The notes: generated by a model from the letters alone, not told the origin. Counted from the first letter of the stretch, positions 25,259-32,915 are shown. The stretch is 47,356 bases of DNA from Flavobacteriaceae bacterium (GCA_027073495.1 JALSVQ010000101.1:1-47356); one strand, 5' to 3'. Numbers and translations: made by a program.

Positions 25259-25924
25259 CTATAAAAAACGTATCATAACATACACGCAAACAAACAAAAA
25301 TCCAAATAACAATAAATAACCTTCAAAAAGTCCTTTTCTAGCAATATTTTCGCTAATACTGTATTTATAATTATCTTCTAGATTAAATTTCCCAAAACTA
25401 AATCTAAAAATCCAAAGGGTGTTTTTATTCTTCTTTGCAATTCTTCCCTTTTTTTGGTTTTGTAATTCTTCAGGGTCTATATAGATTGTAATCTCTTTTC
25501 CTTTCCAGTCTGGTATAAATACATCTACATAGTTTGGTTTATTGGCTACGGAACTAATTCTAAAATATTTATCCTGACTTTTATTATAAATGGTAAAAAA
25601 ATACTCGCTTACATTCGCTCCAAGTCCTAAATAATTAAAATTTGTTATTTCTACTTTATCACTTACCATTTCATCAATAATAATTGTTCTTTTTGTTAGA
25701 GAATCTATTCTTTTTTTTAGCTTTTTTTTATAAAAATTACGAATTACAATGTGTATATATAAAAAATAGACTAAAGATGGTATAAATGAATATAAAATTT
25801 TTGGTTTAAAAACTGCTCTAGAATCAAATAGCATTCCCAATAAAATTACAAGTATTGGTAAGGCTAAAAAAAACGATAACCCATAACCTGTTCTTACATA
25901 TAAATTGGTTTTTCTTTTTTTCAT
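25259..25924 (-). CDS. Membrane protein of unknown function (221 aa)
   Basis: A 221-residue protein with two hydrophobic helices near the N-terminus (about 13-33 and 43-62), a soluble beta-rich middle (about 75-190) and a C-terminal helix (about 200-219). The middle contains EYFFTIYNKSQDKYFRISS and KEITIYIDPEELQNQ. This recalls DUF3592-like or bacterial PH-type membrane proteins, but I do not recognise the family. It is strongly AT-rich and lysine-rich, and lies in a 788-bp segment between prs and a partial copy of prs, so it seems to have arrived with that rearrangement. It may be an immunity-type or accessory protein; this is speculation. Confidence 0.7.
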   Translation of the reverse strand: MKKRKTNLYVRTGYGLSFFLALPILVILLGMLFDSRAVFKPKILYSFIPSLVYFLYIHIVIRNFYKKKLKKRIDSLTKRTIIIDEMVSDKVEITNFNYLGLGANVSEYFFTIYNKSQDKYFRISSVANKPNYVDVFIPDWKGKEITIYIDPEELQNQKKGRIAKKNKNTLWIFRFSFGKFNLEDNYKYSISENIARKGLFEGYLLLFGFLFVCVYVMIRFL

Positions 25925-25992
25925 AATTAAATACTTTTTGTTGATTTACTACTTTTATTGTGTAAGAGACGTTATTGAAATTCCATTTTTCG

Positions 25993-26466
25993 CATCTCCT
26001 ATAAGCTCCATTTCTTCTATTTGATTGATTGCATTACGCTGTTTGTAGCAAATAACCACTTCCGAATTCAGGTGTTTTGAATAGACATAAGCGCGTTTTG
26101 AACCTGCAGTTTCTAGCTGTTTTGCCACTAATTTAGCTGTAATAGGCACGCGAGGTTTGTCTTTTCTATCTTGTCTGCCCATCCAAAATAAGGAATTACC
26201 GAATTGATATGCCCTGCCGAAGCGCGTTTAGCAACATCGCATAATAAGAGTATTTCCATAAGATTGTCACTAGGCGAAAAGGTAGATCCTATAATAAAAA
26301 AGTGGCGTCCGCGAACGGTTTCGTTATAAGCAGGGCGAAATTCGCCATCAGTAAATTTTCGAAAGTCAATTGATCCTAGATTTGCTCCGTATTTGGAGGC
26401 AATAGCTGTAGCAAGCGTCTCACTATTAGATAGTGAAAATAACTTGGGTTTTAAGTTGTGTGACAT
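25993..26466 (-). pseudogene. Truncated, frameshifted duplicate of prs
   Basis: The segment 25993-26556 copies 24484-25204, which comprises the 5' two-thirds of prs and its upstream region. The first 97 codons are nearly identical to prs. A one-base deletion near 26175 (TCTTGCCC became TCTGCCC) breaks the frame, and 156 bp (52 codons) are missing, with the joint at 26102-26104 carrying the 3-bp repeat ACC present at both ends of the lost segment. The 157-bp length difference between copies is exactly these two changes. Homology stops at 25993, before the PRPP-binding loop, so no active enzyme can be made. Confidence 0.92.
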
Positions 26467-26495
26467 GATAAATTAGTATATTTAGTTGTGTGCTA

Positions 26496-26503
26496 CAAAG
26501 CTA
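26496..26503 (-). promoter_or_regulatory. Duplicated prs -7 box
   Basis: Minus-strand TAGCTTTG, identical to the prs box and in the same relation to the start of the prs pseudogene. It could still drive transcription of the pseudogene and the 221-residue gene downstream. Confidence 0.45.
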
Positions 26504-26596
26504 AACTATTTCATACAAATGAAAAGAAATTTATTTCAAAATTACTTTTATAAATTAAAAAAAGATGTAAGTTTGCAAACCAATTCAAACAATAAT

Positions 26597-26678
26597 GCTC
26601 GAGTGGCGGAATTGGTAGACGCGCTGGATTCAAAATCCAGTTCTTTCGGGAGTGTGGGTTCGATTCCCACCTCGAGTA
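26597..26678 (+). tRNA. tRNA-Leu (anticodon CAA)
   Basis: An 82-base class II tRNA. The acceptor arms GCTCGAG and CTCGAGT pair with one G-U at the end, the D arm contains GGAATTGGTAGAC, the anticodon stem CTGGA/TCCAG holds the loop TTCAAAA with anticodon CAA, a long variable arm TTCTTTCGGGAG follows, and the T arm is GTGGGTTCGATTCCCAC. CCA is not encoded. The gene is 41 bases beyond the end of the prs duplication and is followed directly by a terminator. Confidence 0.95.
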
Positions 26679-26683
26679 CAAGT

Positions 26684-26722
26684 AAAACCTCAACTATTTA
26701 AAATTAAATAAGTTGAGGTTTT
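26684..26722 (+). terminator. Intrinsic terminator of tRNA-Leu
   Basis: AAAACCTCAACT (26684-26695) pairs with AGTTGAGGTTTT (26711-26722), with a 15-base AT loop and a T run after it, five bases past the tRNA end. Confidence 0.85.
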
Positions 26723-26734
26723 TTATTTACTGTT

Positions 26735-26916
26735 TTAGACAACATTTAAAAATAAGCAGCTACTTACTCCTATTATTATGGCCCCTACTCCTAACGTCAT
26801 AACCGAAAAAGCAACTGCAGCTATTGCTAAACCTGCAAAAAACAATTGATGCAGCTCCTTTCCAACTATTTATACCCAAAATCATTTAATAATAATAAAT
26901 CCGCCTTAATGAGCAT
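26735..26916 (-). pseudogene. Possible remnant of a short hydrophobic peptide gene
   Basis: An ATG at 26916 starts a 16-codon frame, MLIKADLLLLNDFGYK, ending in TAG. An overlapping frame that is open from 26869 to a stop at 26735 would encode GKELHQLFFAGLAIAAVAFS followed by a glycine-rich, hydrophobic end. A one-base shift would join them into a peptide of about 59 residues that resembles a small bacteriocin-like or membrane peptide. No double-glycine leader is visible. It could be chance; the rest of 26723-27023 shows nothing. Confidence 0.3.
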
Positions 26917-27023
26917 CACTGCATCTTTTTTTGAATGTATTACACTTAAATTTCTTTTTGAGGAGTCCTGGCCCAGGACTCATTTGCATAGTGTAAACTA
27001 CAAATGTTTTTTGTGGTAAATAA

Positions 27024-27638
27024 CTACTCATATTTTTTATTTTTAATTAGTATTCTTTTAATTCCTATTTTAGATTTTATGTTGAAATCTGTCATTTGTG
27101 TAATGTTTTCTGAGTTAAATCTATTTTTTAAAAATTCTTGAAAAGCTACAAATTTCTTGTTGTTTTTAATTATTTTCTTAGGACATGATAAATTAATTAT
27201 TTTATTTTTTTCATTTTTCAGCTTAATTATATATGTTTTGTTTGTTTCATCTACTTCTCTTTCTATTAATTCTATAGTAAAAGGCTTTCTTGTATCAAGA
27301 GTAAAAACAGATTTATCTAATCCGTTTTTTTGCATAGTGACTTGATTCTTTTTATCAATTTTTGCTGTTATTTTTTTTTTAAATATATAAATAAGACTTT
27401 TTATATATATTAGTGTAAAAGGAGTAACAATAAAAGCAAATATACTTAGCTTCTTCATTAAAGGGAATCTAAAATCATTTATTAATTCCCATCCCCAAAA
27501 ATATTCTACTATCCTATTAAAAGGAATAAATACTATTAAATAGAACAGTCCAGATATAACAAATATAATCCAAATATAATTGGTATATACAAATGCTTCA
27601 AATTCGAATTCTTGCTCTCTTTTATTTTTATTATCCAT
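27024..27638 (-). CDS. Membrane protein of unknown function (204 aa)
   Basis: A 204-residue protein with two hydrophobic helices (about 20-42 and 65-87) followed by a soluble, lysine- and isoleucine-rich domain with alternating strands (about 90-200), including YIIKLKNEKNKIINLSC. The layout of two helices plus a small beta domain is similar to the 221-residue gene on the other side of tRNA-Leu, though I see no clear sequence similarity. Its ATG overlaps the end of a frameshifted pseudogene by eight bases (stop TAA at 27631), so the two were probably one operon. No family recognised. Confidence 0.65.
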   Translation of the reverse strand: MDNKNKREQEFEFEAFVYTNYIWIIFVISGLFYLIVFIPFNRIVEYFWGWELINDFRFPLMKKLSIFAFIVTPFTLIYIKSLIYIFKKKITAKIDKKNQVTMQKNGLDKSVFTLDTRKPFTIELIEREVDETNKTYIIKLKNEKNKIINLSCPKKIIKNNKKFVAFQEFLKNRFNSENITQMTDFNIKSKIGIKRILIKNKKYE

Positions 27639-28003
27639 TATCTAATTCTGATTTTTCATTTGATATATTAAACTGTATATCTCCTTGATTTATAATATTA
27701 TCAAATTCACTTTGATTTGTGTTTTTAGAAGTTTTAATAAACTCTAAATCATGTATATCTTTATTCTTAATAAGTTATCCAATGCAAAAATATCCTCTTT
27801 ATTAATAATTTTGGATAATATTCCATTTTTATCTATTATAAAATTTACGTTATTCCTTATAGCTTCTGTTTTAGAAACAAATTCATATACTTTTGATAGT
27901 ACTGGAGGCTTAAAATCATAGTATAAATCATTAAGTTTTACTTTTGCTTTTTTACTTTCAGATTAAGAGCTACTACATATTCTTTTTTTAATTGTAATGC
28001 CAT
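27631..28003 (-). pseudogene. Frameshifted gene of unknown function
   Basis: An ATG at 28003 starts MALQLKKEYVVALNL and the frame ends quickly at a TAA. A second frame continues with KAKVKLNDLYYDFKPPVLSK and reaches a stop near 27770. A third frame continues with NKDIHDLEFIKTSKNT and ends at 27631. Together the three pieces read as one protein of about 120 residues with two single-base frameshifts. It overlaps the start of the 204-residue gene. The family is not recognised; a sequencing error cannot be excluded. Confidence 0.6.
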
Positions 28004-28070
28004 AGCTCTCGCAGTTTAAATTAGTAATTTTATTTAATTAGCTTTTTTGTTATGCCAATGTAAGAATTTT

Positions 28071-28239
28071 TTATGAAAGTATTATTAAATTTATCTTTTT
28101 TGAAATTATAAATGGGTTACAGTACTCCAAACTTAATCGTTCTTGTTCTAATTTTTCTGCCAATCGCTTTGAAACTATTGGTCCGATGTAGCTAGCACCA
28201 AAATTATTCACTATTTTTTCTGCTATTTTTGAATTAAAC
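28071..28239 (-). pseudogene. C-terminal remnant of an ORF cut by a repeat
   Basis: A frame without a start codon encodes KIAEKIVNNFGASYIGPIVS and continues with KRLAEKLEQERLSLEYC to a stop at 28071. It begins exactly at the border of the repeat 28240-28329. On the far side a frame ending at 28336 encodes KQWKKVKEISHIHSVETINK, possibly the upstream part of the same gene. No function recognised. Confidence 0.45.
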
Positions 28240-28329
28240 TGTCATCCCGACAGAGCGACACAGGAGCGACGAGGAATCTTCTGATTTATCTGCTTTCATG
28301 AGATTTCTCACTGCGTATCGAAATGATAG
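28240..28329. repeat. Dispersed REP/MITE-like repeat (about 90 bp)
   Basis: Starts CTGTCATCCCGACAG and ends ATTTCTCACTGCGTATCGAA followed by ATGATAG. The two ends form imperfect inverted repeats (CTGTCATCCCGA against CTATCATTTCGA read on the other strand), and the inner parts AGGAATCTT and GAGATTTCT also pair partly. I recall such elements as frequent in Bacteroidota intergenic DNA. Two short degenerate relatives lie at 21453 and about 31828. Confidence 0.6.
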
Positions 28330-28588
28330 CTTTTTTTATTGATATTTGTTGATAGTTTCAACGCTGTGAATATGTGATATTTCTTTTACTTTTTTCCATT
28401 GCTTAAAAAACCTTGATACCAATAAAATTTTCTTACTATTCTATTTTTCATTTCGCTTGTCCAACAGGCTATTTTATTGGGCTATTGTGTTTAACGCCAA
28501 TTCATTGTTAATTTGCTAACAAACTCAAATATACTACTAAAATAGTAATTAAAAGTCAATTAATCTCTTAAAAATAAATTTAGAAAAA
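28330..28588. other. AT-rich gap with ORF debris
   Basis: This gap upstream of the repeat contains a short minus-strand frame ending at 28336 (KQWKKVKEISHIHSVETINK) and nothing else that looks like a gene. No tRNA, hairpin terminator or promoter box was recognised. Confidence 0.4.
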
Positions 28589-29833
28589 TCAATACCAACG
28601 TTTCTTTTTCTTCTTTGAAGCTACTGATTTTCTTCCTTTCCTATGTTTTGAACCCGAGCGTTTTTTATGTACTTGCGGTTTCTCTTTAGGATCCAGCGGA
28701 TATGGATTGTCCACAGCTGCTGGTATAGGTTTTTGAAGTAATTTCTGAATACTCAAAACATAACTTTTCTCATCTGCTCCACAAAAAGAATAGGCATTTC
28801 CGCTTAATCCTGCACGCCCTGTGCGCCCAATGCGGTGAACATATATTTCTGGAATATTGGGCATATCAAAATTAATAACCGCGTCCAAACCACTGATATC
28901 TATTCCTCGCGAAGCTACATCTGTAGCTATCAAGATATTGACTTCGCCTTTTTTAAAGCGTTGTAAGGCTTCTTGGCGTGCCGCTTGTGATTTATCACCA
29001 TGAAGGCTTACTGCATTATAATTGTTTTTGAGTAATGTTTTTTCTAATTTATCGACACCAAATTTAGTACGTCTAAAAATAAGTATTTGCCCTTTGGTGG
29101 CATTGCGTAATACGTGCAAGCACAATTCCATTTTCTGGCGTTTTGGAACATAATACAAGTGTTGTACCACTGTCTTGGCAGCAGTAGCTGTTGGTGCTAC
29201 AAATATTTTTTGAGGTGCTTCAAGCATTTTATTTGCCAGTTCCATTACTTTGTCTGGCATTGTAGCAGAAAATAATAAATTTTGCTTTTTGTTTGGACAA
29301 AGGCGTTCTATTTTATTGATATCATCTTGAAATCCCATATCAAGCATCAAATCGGCTTCGTCAAGCACAAAAACTTCAATATAATCCAAATTAACAGCGT
29401 CTTGCTTGTGCAAATCAAGCAAACGTCCTGGAGTTGCGACTAATATATCCACGCCTTTAGCTAAAATATCGAGCTGTGGCTCTATCGCTACTCCTCCATA
29501 AACTACGGTTGTACGTAGATTGGTAAACTGTCCATAGGTATTGAAATTTGCTGCTATTTGAATAGCCAATTCACGTGTTGGACTCAAAATCAGAGCTTTT
29601 ATTTTTTTACCTTTCTTAGGTGCATCTTGTCTATCCAAAAAGAGTTGTAGTAGTGGCAATGCAAATGCTGCCGTTTTACCTGTTCCTGTTGGCGCAGAAA
29701 CAATAAGGTCTTTTTTATCTAAAATAGCTGGAATAGCACGTTCTTGCACCAATGTTGGTTTTGTGTAATGCTGTGCAGCTACAGCTTTAAGTATGGGTTT
29801 GCTTATCGCAAAATCTGAAAATTTCATAGTCAT
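28589..29833 (-). CDS. DEAD-box ATP-dependent RNA helicase (RhlE type)
   Basis: A 414-residue helicase that unwinds short RNA duplexes, probably in ribosome assembly or mRNA turnover. The Q motif is at about residues 24-30, Walker A APTGTGKT at 47-54, PTRELA at 85-90, the DEAD box at 158-161 and the SAT motif follows. The C-terminal RecA domain has ATDVASRGIDI and HRIGRTGRAG. The tail is basic, with KKRSGSKHRKGRKSVASKKK, an RNA-binding extension typical of RhlE. ATGs at 29833 and 29827 are both possible. A -7 box at 29845-29852 gives it its own promoter just after the sigma-factor gene. Confidence 0.95.
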   Translation of the reverse strand: MTMKFSDFAISKPILKAVAAQHYTKPTLVQERAIPAILDKKDLIVSAPTGTGKTAAFALPLLQLFLDRQDAPKKGKKIKALILSPTRELAIQIAANFNTYGQFTNLRTTVVYGGVAIEPQLDILAKGVDILVATPGRLLDLHKQDAVNLDYIEVFVLDEADLMLDMGFQDDINKIERLCPNKKQNLLFSATMPDKVMELANKMLEAPQKIFVAPTATAAKTVVQHLYYVPKRQKMELCLHVLRNATKGQILIFRRTKFGVDKLEKTLLKNNYNAVSLHGDKSQAARQEALQRFKKGEVNILIATDVASRGIDISGLDAVINFDMPNIPEIYVHRIGRTGRAGLSGNAYSFCGADEKSYVLSIQKLLQKPIPAAVDNPYPLDPKEKPQVHKKRSGSKHRKGRKSVASKKKKKRWY

Positions 29834-29844
29834 ATATTAAAATA

Positions 29845-29852
29845 CAAAGGTA
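29845..29852 (-). promoter_or_regulatory. Bacteroidota -7 box for the DEAD-box helicase
   Basis: Minus-strand TACCTTTG, an exact TAnnTTTG match, 11 bases from the ATG at 29833, which implies a very short leader. Confidence 0.5.
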
Positions 29853-29870
29853 AGCTAAAAATCAGCGTGT

Positions 29871-30422
29871 TTATCTTCTTCTTTTTATTATTTCGGCTAA
29901 TAATTTTCGAGCACGGAGTAATTTGACTTTTACAGTATTAATCGGCTCATTGAGCTCATCAGCAATTTCGCGATACGCTAATTCTCTAAAAAATCTTAAA
30001 TTGATGATTTCTTGATATGCTGGCTTGAGTTCTTTGATACAAGCCAATAGATTTGCTAAATTTTGTGCTGCAATGATTTTATCTTCTGGCGAAGGGCTTT
30101 CATCAAGCACAAAATAAGCTTCTCTATCATCTTTATTAAGCGATATGGTTTCTGTTTTTATCTTGCGTAAATGGTCAATGTAGATATTTTTGCTGATGGC
30201 CATTATCCACGATTTAAAGCTGTATTTGTCATCAAAAGTTGCAATTTTATCAAAGGCTTTGGCAAAAGCTTTTACTGCAATATCTTCGGCCTCATCTTCA
30301 TCTTTAGTTTTAGCATAAATAAAAAAATAAACGGTATCCCAGTAATGCGCAAAAAGAAATCCAAATGCCATTTGATTGCCTTGTTTTGCTTTCTTTATAT
30401 TTTCATTAATCTGTGCTGTCAT
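29871..30422 (-). CDS. ECF-type RNA polymerase sigma factor
   Basis: A 183-residue sigma-70 family factor with region 2 (AFGFLFAHYWDTVYFFIYAK and the core-binding and -10-reading stretch FKSWIMAISKNIYIDHLRKI) and region 4 (LKPAYQEIINLRFFRELAYR then EIADELNEPINTVKVKLLRA). The start at 30422 is preferred to 30431 because its A is shared with the stop codon of the glycosyltransferase gene (TAATG), a coupled arrangement. No anti-sigma factor gene follows, as would be usual; the next gene is an RNA helicase with its own promoter. The regulon is unknown. Confidence 0.92.
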   Translation of the reverse strand: MTAQINENIKKAKQGNQMAFGFLFAHYWDTVYFFIYAKTKDEDEAEDIAVKAFAKAFDKIATFDDKYSFKSWIMAISKNIYIDHLRKIKTETISLNKDDREAYFVLDESPSPEDKIIAAQNLANLLACIKELKPAYQEIINLRFFRELAYREIADELNEPINTVKVKLLRARKLLAEIIKRRR

Positions 30423-31528
30423 TAGTTCCAATGTAATGGTTTTCGGATAGTATTGTACAAAAACTGTGCTAATTGCAACAGCAAAAGTACAAATTCTAAT
30501 ATTGGACTAAAAATAATTAAATCTTTTTCATTTAATTTTTCGGCTGTTTTGTACATAATAAAGTATTGTAAGCCTAATTTAACAGCAAAAAGAAGTAACA
30601 CCACTTGCCATTGATAGCTATAAATAAGCAGAAATAATGCAAAAGACCAAAACAAGAATAAGCTTACAAAGTGCATTGCTAGTAGTGCTTGATGGTTTTT
30701 TTTATACTGATTTGCAGTACTAATATGTCTTCGCTTCTGACGAAACCAAGCTTTCAAGCTTGTTTTAGGCTTCGAAATAGTATGTGCGTTTTTAGTATAA
30801 TGAATACGAGTATTCGTTTTTGTTGCAGCTGCATTGACAAACAAGTCATCATCACCAGATTGGATATGCATGTGTGCATAGAAACCATTGTTTGCTACAA
30901 AAAGTGATTTGGTATAAGCCAAATTTCGACCAACACCCATATAGGTAAGTCCGCGCAACTGAAATGAAAAATAATGCAATGCCGTAAGCATCGTCTCATA
31001 ACGGATAAGCTTATTCAAAAAACCATTTTGTTTTTCGTAAGCACCATAACCAAGTATCAGCTCGGTATCGGCATCAAAAGATGCTACCATTTCGCTTATC
31101 CAATTTTTAGAACTCGGTTTGCAATCAGCATCTGTAAAAAGTAAATGTTCATTGTTTGCAGCTTTAATACCTAATGATAAAGCATATTTTTTTGAAGCAA
31201 CAATACGTTCATTGTGTTTTACATCAACTATTTTGATGTTATCGTACTGCGTTGCAAATTTTTTAAATACGTCTAAAGTAGTATCCGTTGATGTGTCATT
31301 GACCAATACCAATTCGAAGTTTGGATAGTCTTGTGCTAATATAAAAGGGATATTTTCTAAGCAATTCGGAGCTTCATCTTTAGCGCAAATAATTACCGAT
31401 ACGGACTTTTTATTTTTCTCTTCTTTTTGTATTTTTTTATGAAAAACAAACTTGAGGTAAAAATAAAAATAGTACAGCATTTGAATACCAAAAACAGTAC
31501 AAAAAAGAATAAAAATAATGGAAAACAA
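30422..31528 (-). CDS. Family-2 glycosyltransferase, membrane-anchored
   Basis: A 368-residue GT-A type glycosyltransferase. An N-terminal transmembrane helix (about 3-25) precedes the catalytic domain, which starts SVSVIICAKDEAPNCLENIP and carries VLVNDTSTDTT and the metal-binding LLFTDADCKPSSKNW. Acceptor-side motifs include QSGDDDLFVN and the QxxRW-like WFRQKRRH. Two or three C-terminal helices (about 285-360) anchor it again. This is the layout of processive-like or polyprenyl-linked sugar transferases, but the product is unknown. It is coupled to the sigma-factor gene downstream, and a small cysteine-rich membrane protein gene lies five bases upstream. Confidence 0.93.
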   Translation of the reverse strand: MFSIIFILFCTVFGIQMLYYFYFYLKFVFHKKIQKEEKNKKSVSVIICAKDEAPNCLENIPFILAQDYPNFELVLVNDTSTDTTLDVFKKFATQYDNIKIVDVKHNERIVASKKYALSLGIKAANNEHLLFTDADCKPSSKNWISEMVASFDADTELILGYGAYEKQNGFLNKLIRYETMLTALHYFSFQLRGLTYMGVGRNLAYTKSLFVANNGFYAHMHIQSGDDDLFVNAAATKTNTRIHYTKNAHTISKPKTSLKAWFRQKRRHISTANQYKKNHQALLAMHFVSLFLFWSFALFLLIYSYQWQVVLLLFAVKLGLQYFIMYKTAEKLNEKDLIIFSPILEFVLLLLQLAQFLYNTIRKPLHWN

Positions 31529-31533
31529 AATGA

Positions 31534-31764
31534 TTAATTCAATTTTTTAAATTCTGGCATTGCATCTTCTGAAACATTATCCAAATTGGTGCTGCATCCA
31601 CCTTCATTACCACAACCGCAAGTAATACCTTGCTCTTTCATTTTGACATTAGAACCTGCGCATGTGCCATCAAACGCACCGTCCTTTTTTGCCCAAATTT
31701 TTATTGCTATTCCTGCAAAAGCAAGTCCTAGCATTGCTATCGATATTAATATAAGTTTTAACAT
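31534..31764 (-). CDS. Small cysteine-rich membrane protein, NqrM-like
   Basis: A 76-residue protein with one N-terminal helix (about 3-23) followed by a cysteine-rich segment. Four cysteines lie in the order TCAG, TCGCG, GCSTN, so the pattern is C-x14-C-x-C-x5-C. The helix and the clustered cysteines resemble NqrM (DUF539), a small factor for Na+-translocating NADH:quinone reductase maturation that is thought to bind iron, but the spacing is not identical and no nqr genes are nearby. It starts an apparent operon with the glycosyltransferase and sigma factor. A -7 box lies at 31779-31786. Confidence 0.7.
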   Translation of the reverse strand: MLKLILISIAMLGLAFAGIAIKIWAKKDGAFDGTCAGSNVKMKEQGITCGCGNEGGCSTNLDNVSEDAMPEFKKLN

Positions 31765-31778
31765 AATTTATTTTTGTG

Positions 31779-31786
31779 CAAAATTA
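31779..31786 (-). promoter_or_regulatory. Bacteroidota -7 box for the NqrM-like/GT/sigma unit
   Basis: Minus-strand TAATTTTG, an exact TAnnTTTG match, 15 bases from the ATG at 31764. Confidence 0.5.
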
Positions 31787-31827
31787 CAAAGGTTTTTACT
31801 AATAATCACTTCGAAAATTCATTTCTT

Positions 31828-31872
31828 TAAAAAAAGATTTCTCAGAGTTCATCCTCGCTTTGTCGAAATGAA
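31828..31872. repeat. Degenerate fragment of the dispersed repeat
   Basis: GATTTCTCAGAGTTCATCCT followed by CGCTTTGTCGAAATGAAC resembles the end of the 28240-28329 repeat (GATTTCTCACTGCGTATCGA, then AATGATAG). It lies in the gap between murB and the NqrM-like gene. Confidence 0.35.
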
Positions 31873-31904
31873 CTATTTTCTGCTAATCAGCCCTTAGAAA
31901 ACAA

Positions 31905-32915
31905 TTAAAAAATATTCACTTCTATTTGCAAAGCAATATCAAACTTCTCTTTTACAGCTGCTTGAATTTTATTTGCCAATGCCAAAATGGCCTCACCTGT
32001 AGCATTATCATAATTAATCAATACTAGTGCTTGCTTATGATGCACGCCAGTACCATCTTTGTATTTTTGCCCTTTGAAGCCACAAGATTCTATAAGCCAA
32101 GCTGCTGGAATTTTAATTTTGTTTTCTTCCAAAACATAATGCGGCATATCGGTAAAATCATTAATTAACGTTTCAAAAAGCACTTTATCAACAACAGGGT
32201 TTTTAAAGAAACTACCACTATTTCCTATTTCTTTAGGGTCTGGTAATTTTGCACTGCGTATTGCGATTACGGCTTGAGCTACATCACGTATTGTAGGTTC
32301 ATCTATTGCTTTAATACGTAATTCATTAGCAATAGCTCCATATGCCGTTTTGAGCTGATGCTTTTTTTTAGTCAATTTAAAAATTACTGCGGTAATAATA
32401 ACTTTGCCTTTCAAATCATTTTTAAAAATAGAATCACGATACCCAAATTGACATGCTGCATTGTCAAAAATAGCTTCCTCACCTGTTTCTATATTCAATG
32501 TCTTTACAGTCGCTATAGTATCTTTGACTTCTACACCATAAGCACCAATATTTTGTATTGGACAAGCACCAACACTTCCTGGTATCAAAGCAAGATTCTC
32601 AATACCACCAAAATCGTGATCTATGGTCCAAAGCACAAACTCGTGCCAAACTTCTCCTGCGGCTACTTCTACATAAGCAAAATCTTCATCTTCGTTAATG
32701 ATTTTTATGCCTTTGGTAGCGATATGAAGGACTGTTTGTTCAACATCTTTGGTCAATAGCATATTGCTGCCTCCTCCAAGAATAAAAAGATTCTTTTTAT
32801 TTTTGATAATTGTTTGCAAATCAAAAAATGTTTCGGCAAGCATAAAACGCGAGGCGTTAACGGCTATGCCAAAAGTATTATATGTTTTTAGTGATTTGTT
32901 TTCAGATAATTTCAT
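31905..32915 (-). CDS. murB: UDP-N-acetylenolpyruvoylglucosamine reductase
   Basis: A 336-residue flavoprotein that reduces UDP-GlcNAc-enolpyruvate to UDP-N-acetylmuramate with NADPH, the second step of peptidoglycan precursor synthesis. It starts NKSLKTYNTFGIAVNAS, with FAD-binding FILGGGSNMLL and LIPGSVGACPIQNIGAYGVE. The catalytic serine stretch is IGNSGSFFKNP, and the end LQIEVNIF carries the conserved glutamate. The insert pattern is the type I (E. coli-like) form. It lies 15 bp downstream of an aminotransferase gene in the same direction, so they are probably cotranscribed. Confidence 0.96.
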   Translation of the reverse strand: MKLSENKSLKTYNTFGIAVNASRFMLAETFFDLQTIIKNKKNLFILGGGSNMLLTKDVEQTVLHIATKGIKIINEDEDFAYVEVAAGEVWHEFVLWTIDHDFGGIENLALIPGSVGACPIQNIGAYGVEVKDTIATVKTLNIETGEEAIFDNAACQFGYRDSIFKNDLKGKVIITAVIFKLTKKKHQLKTAYGAIANELRIKAIDEPTIRDVAQAVIAIRSAKLPDPKEIGNSGSFFKNPVVDKVLFETLINDFTDMPHYVLEENKIKIPAAWLIESCGFKGQKYKDGTGVHHKQALVLINYDNATGEAILALANKIQAAVKEKFDIALQIEVNIF

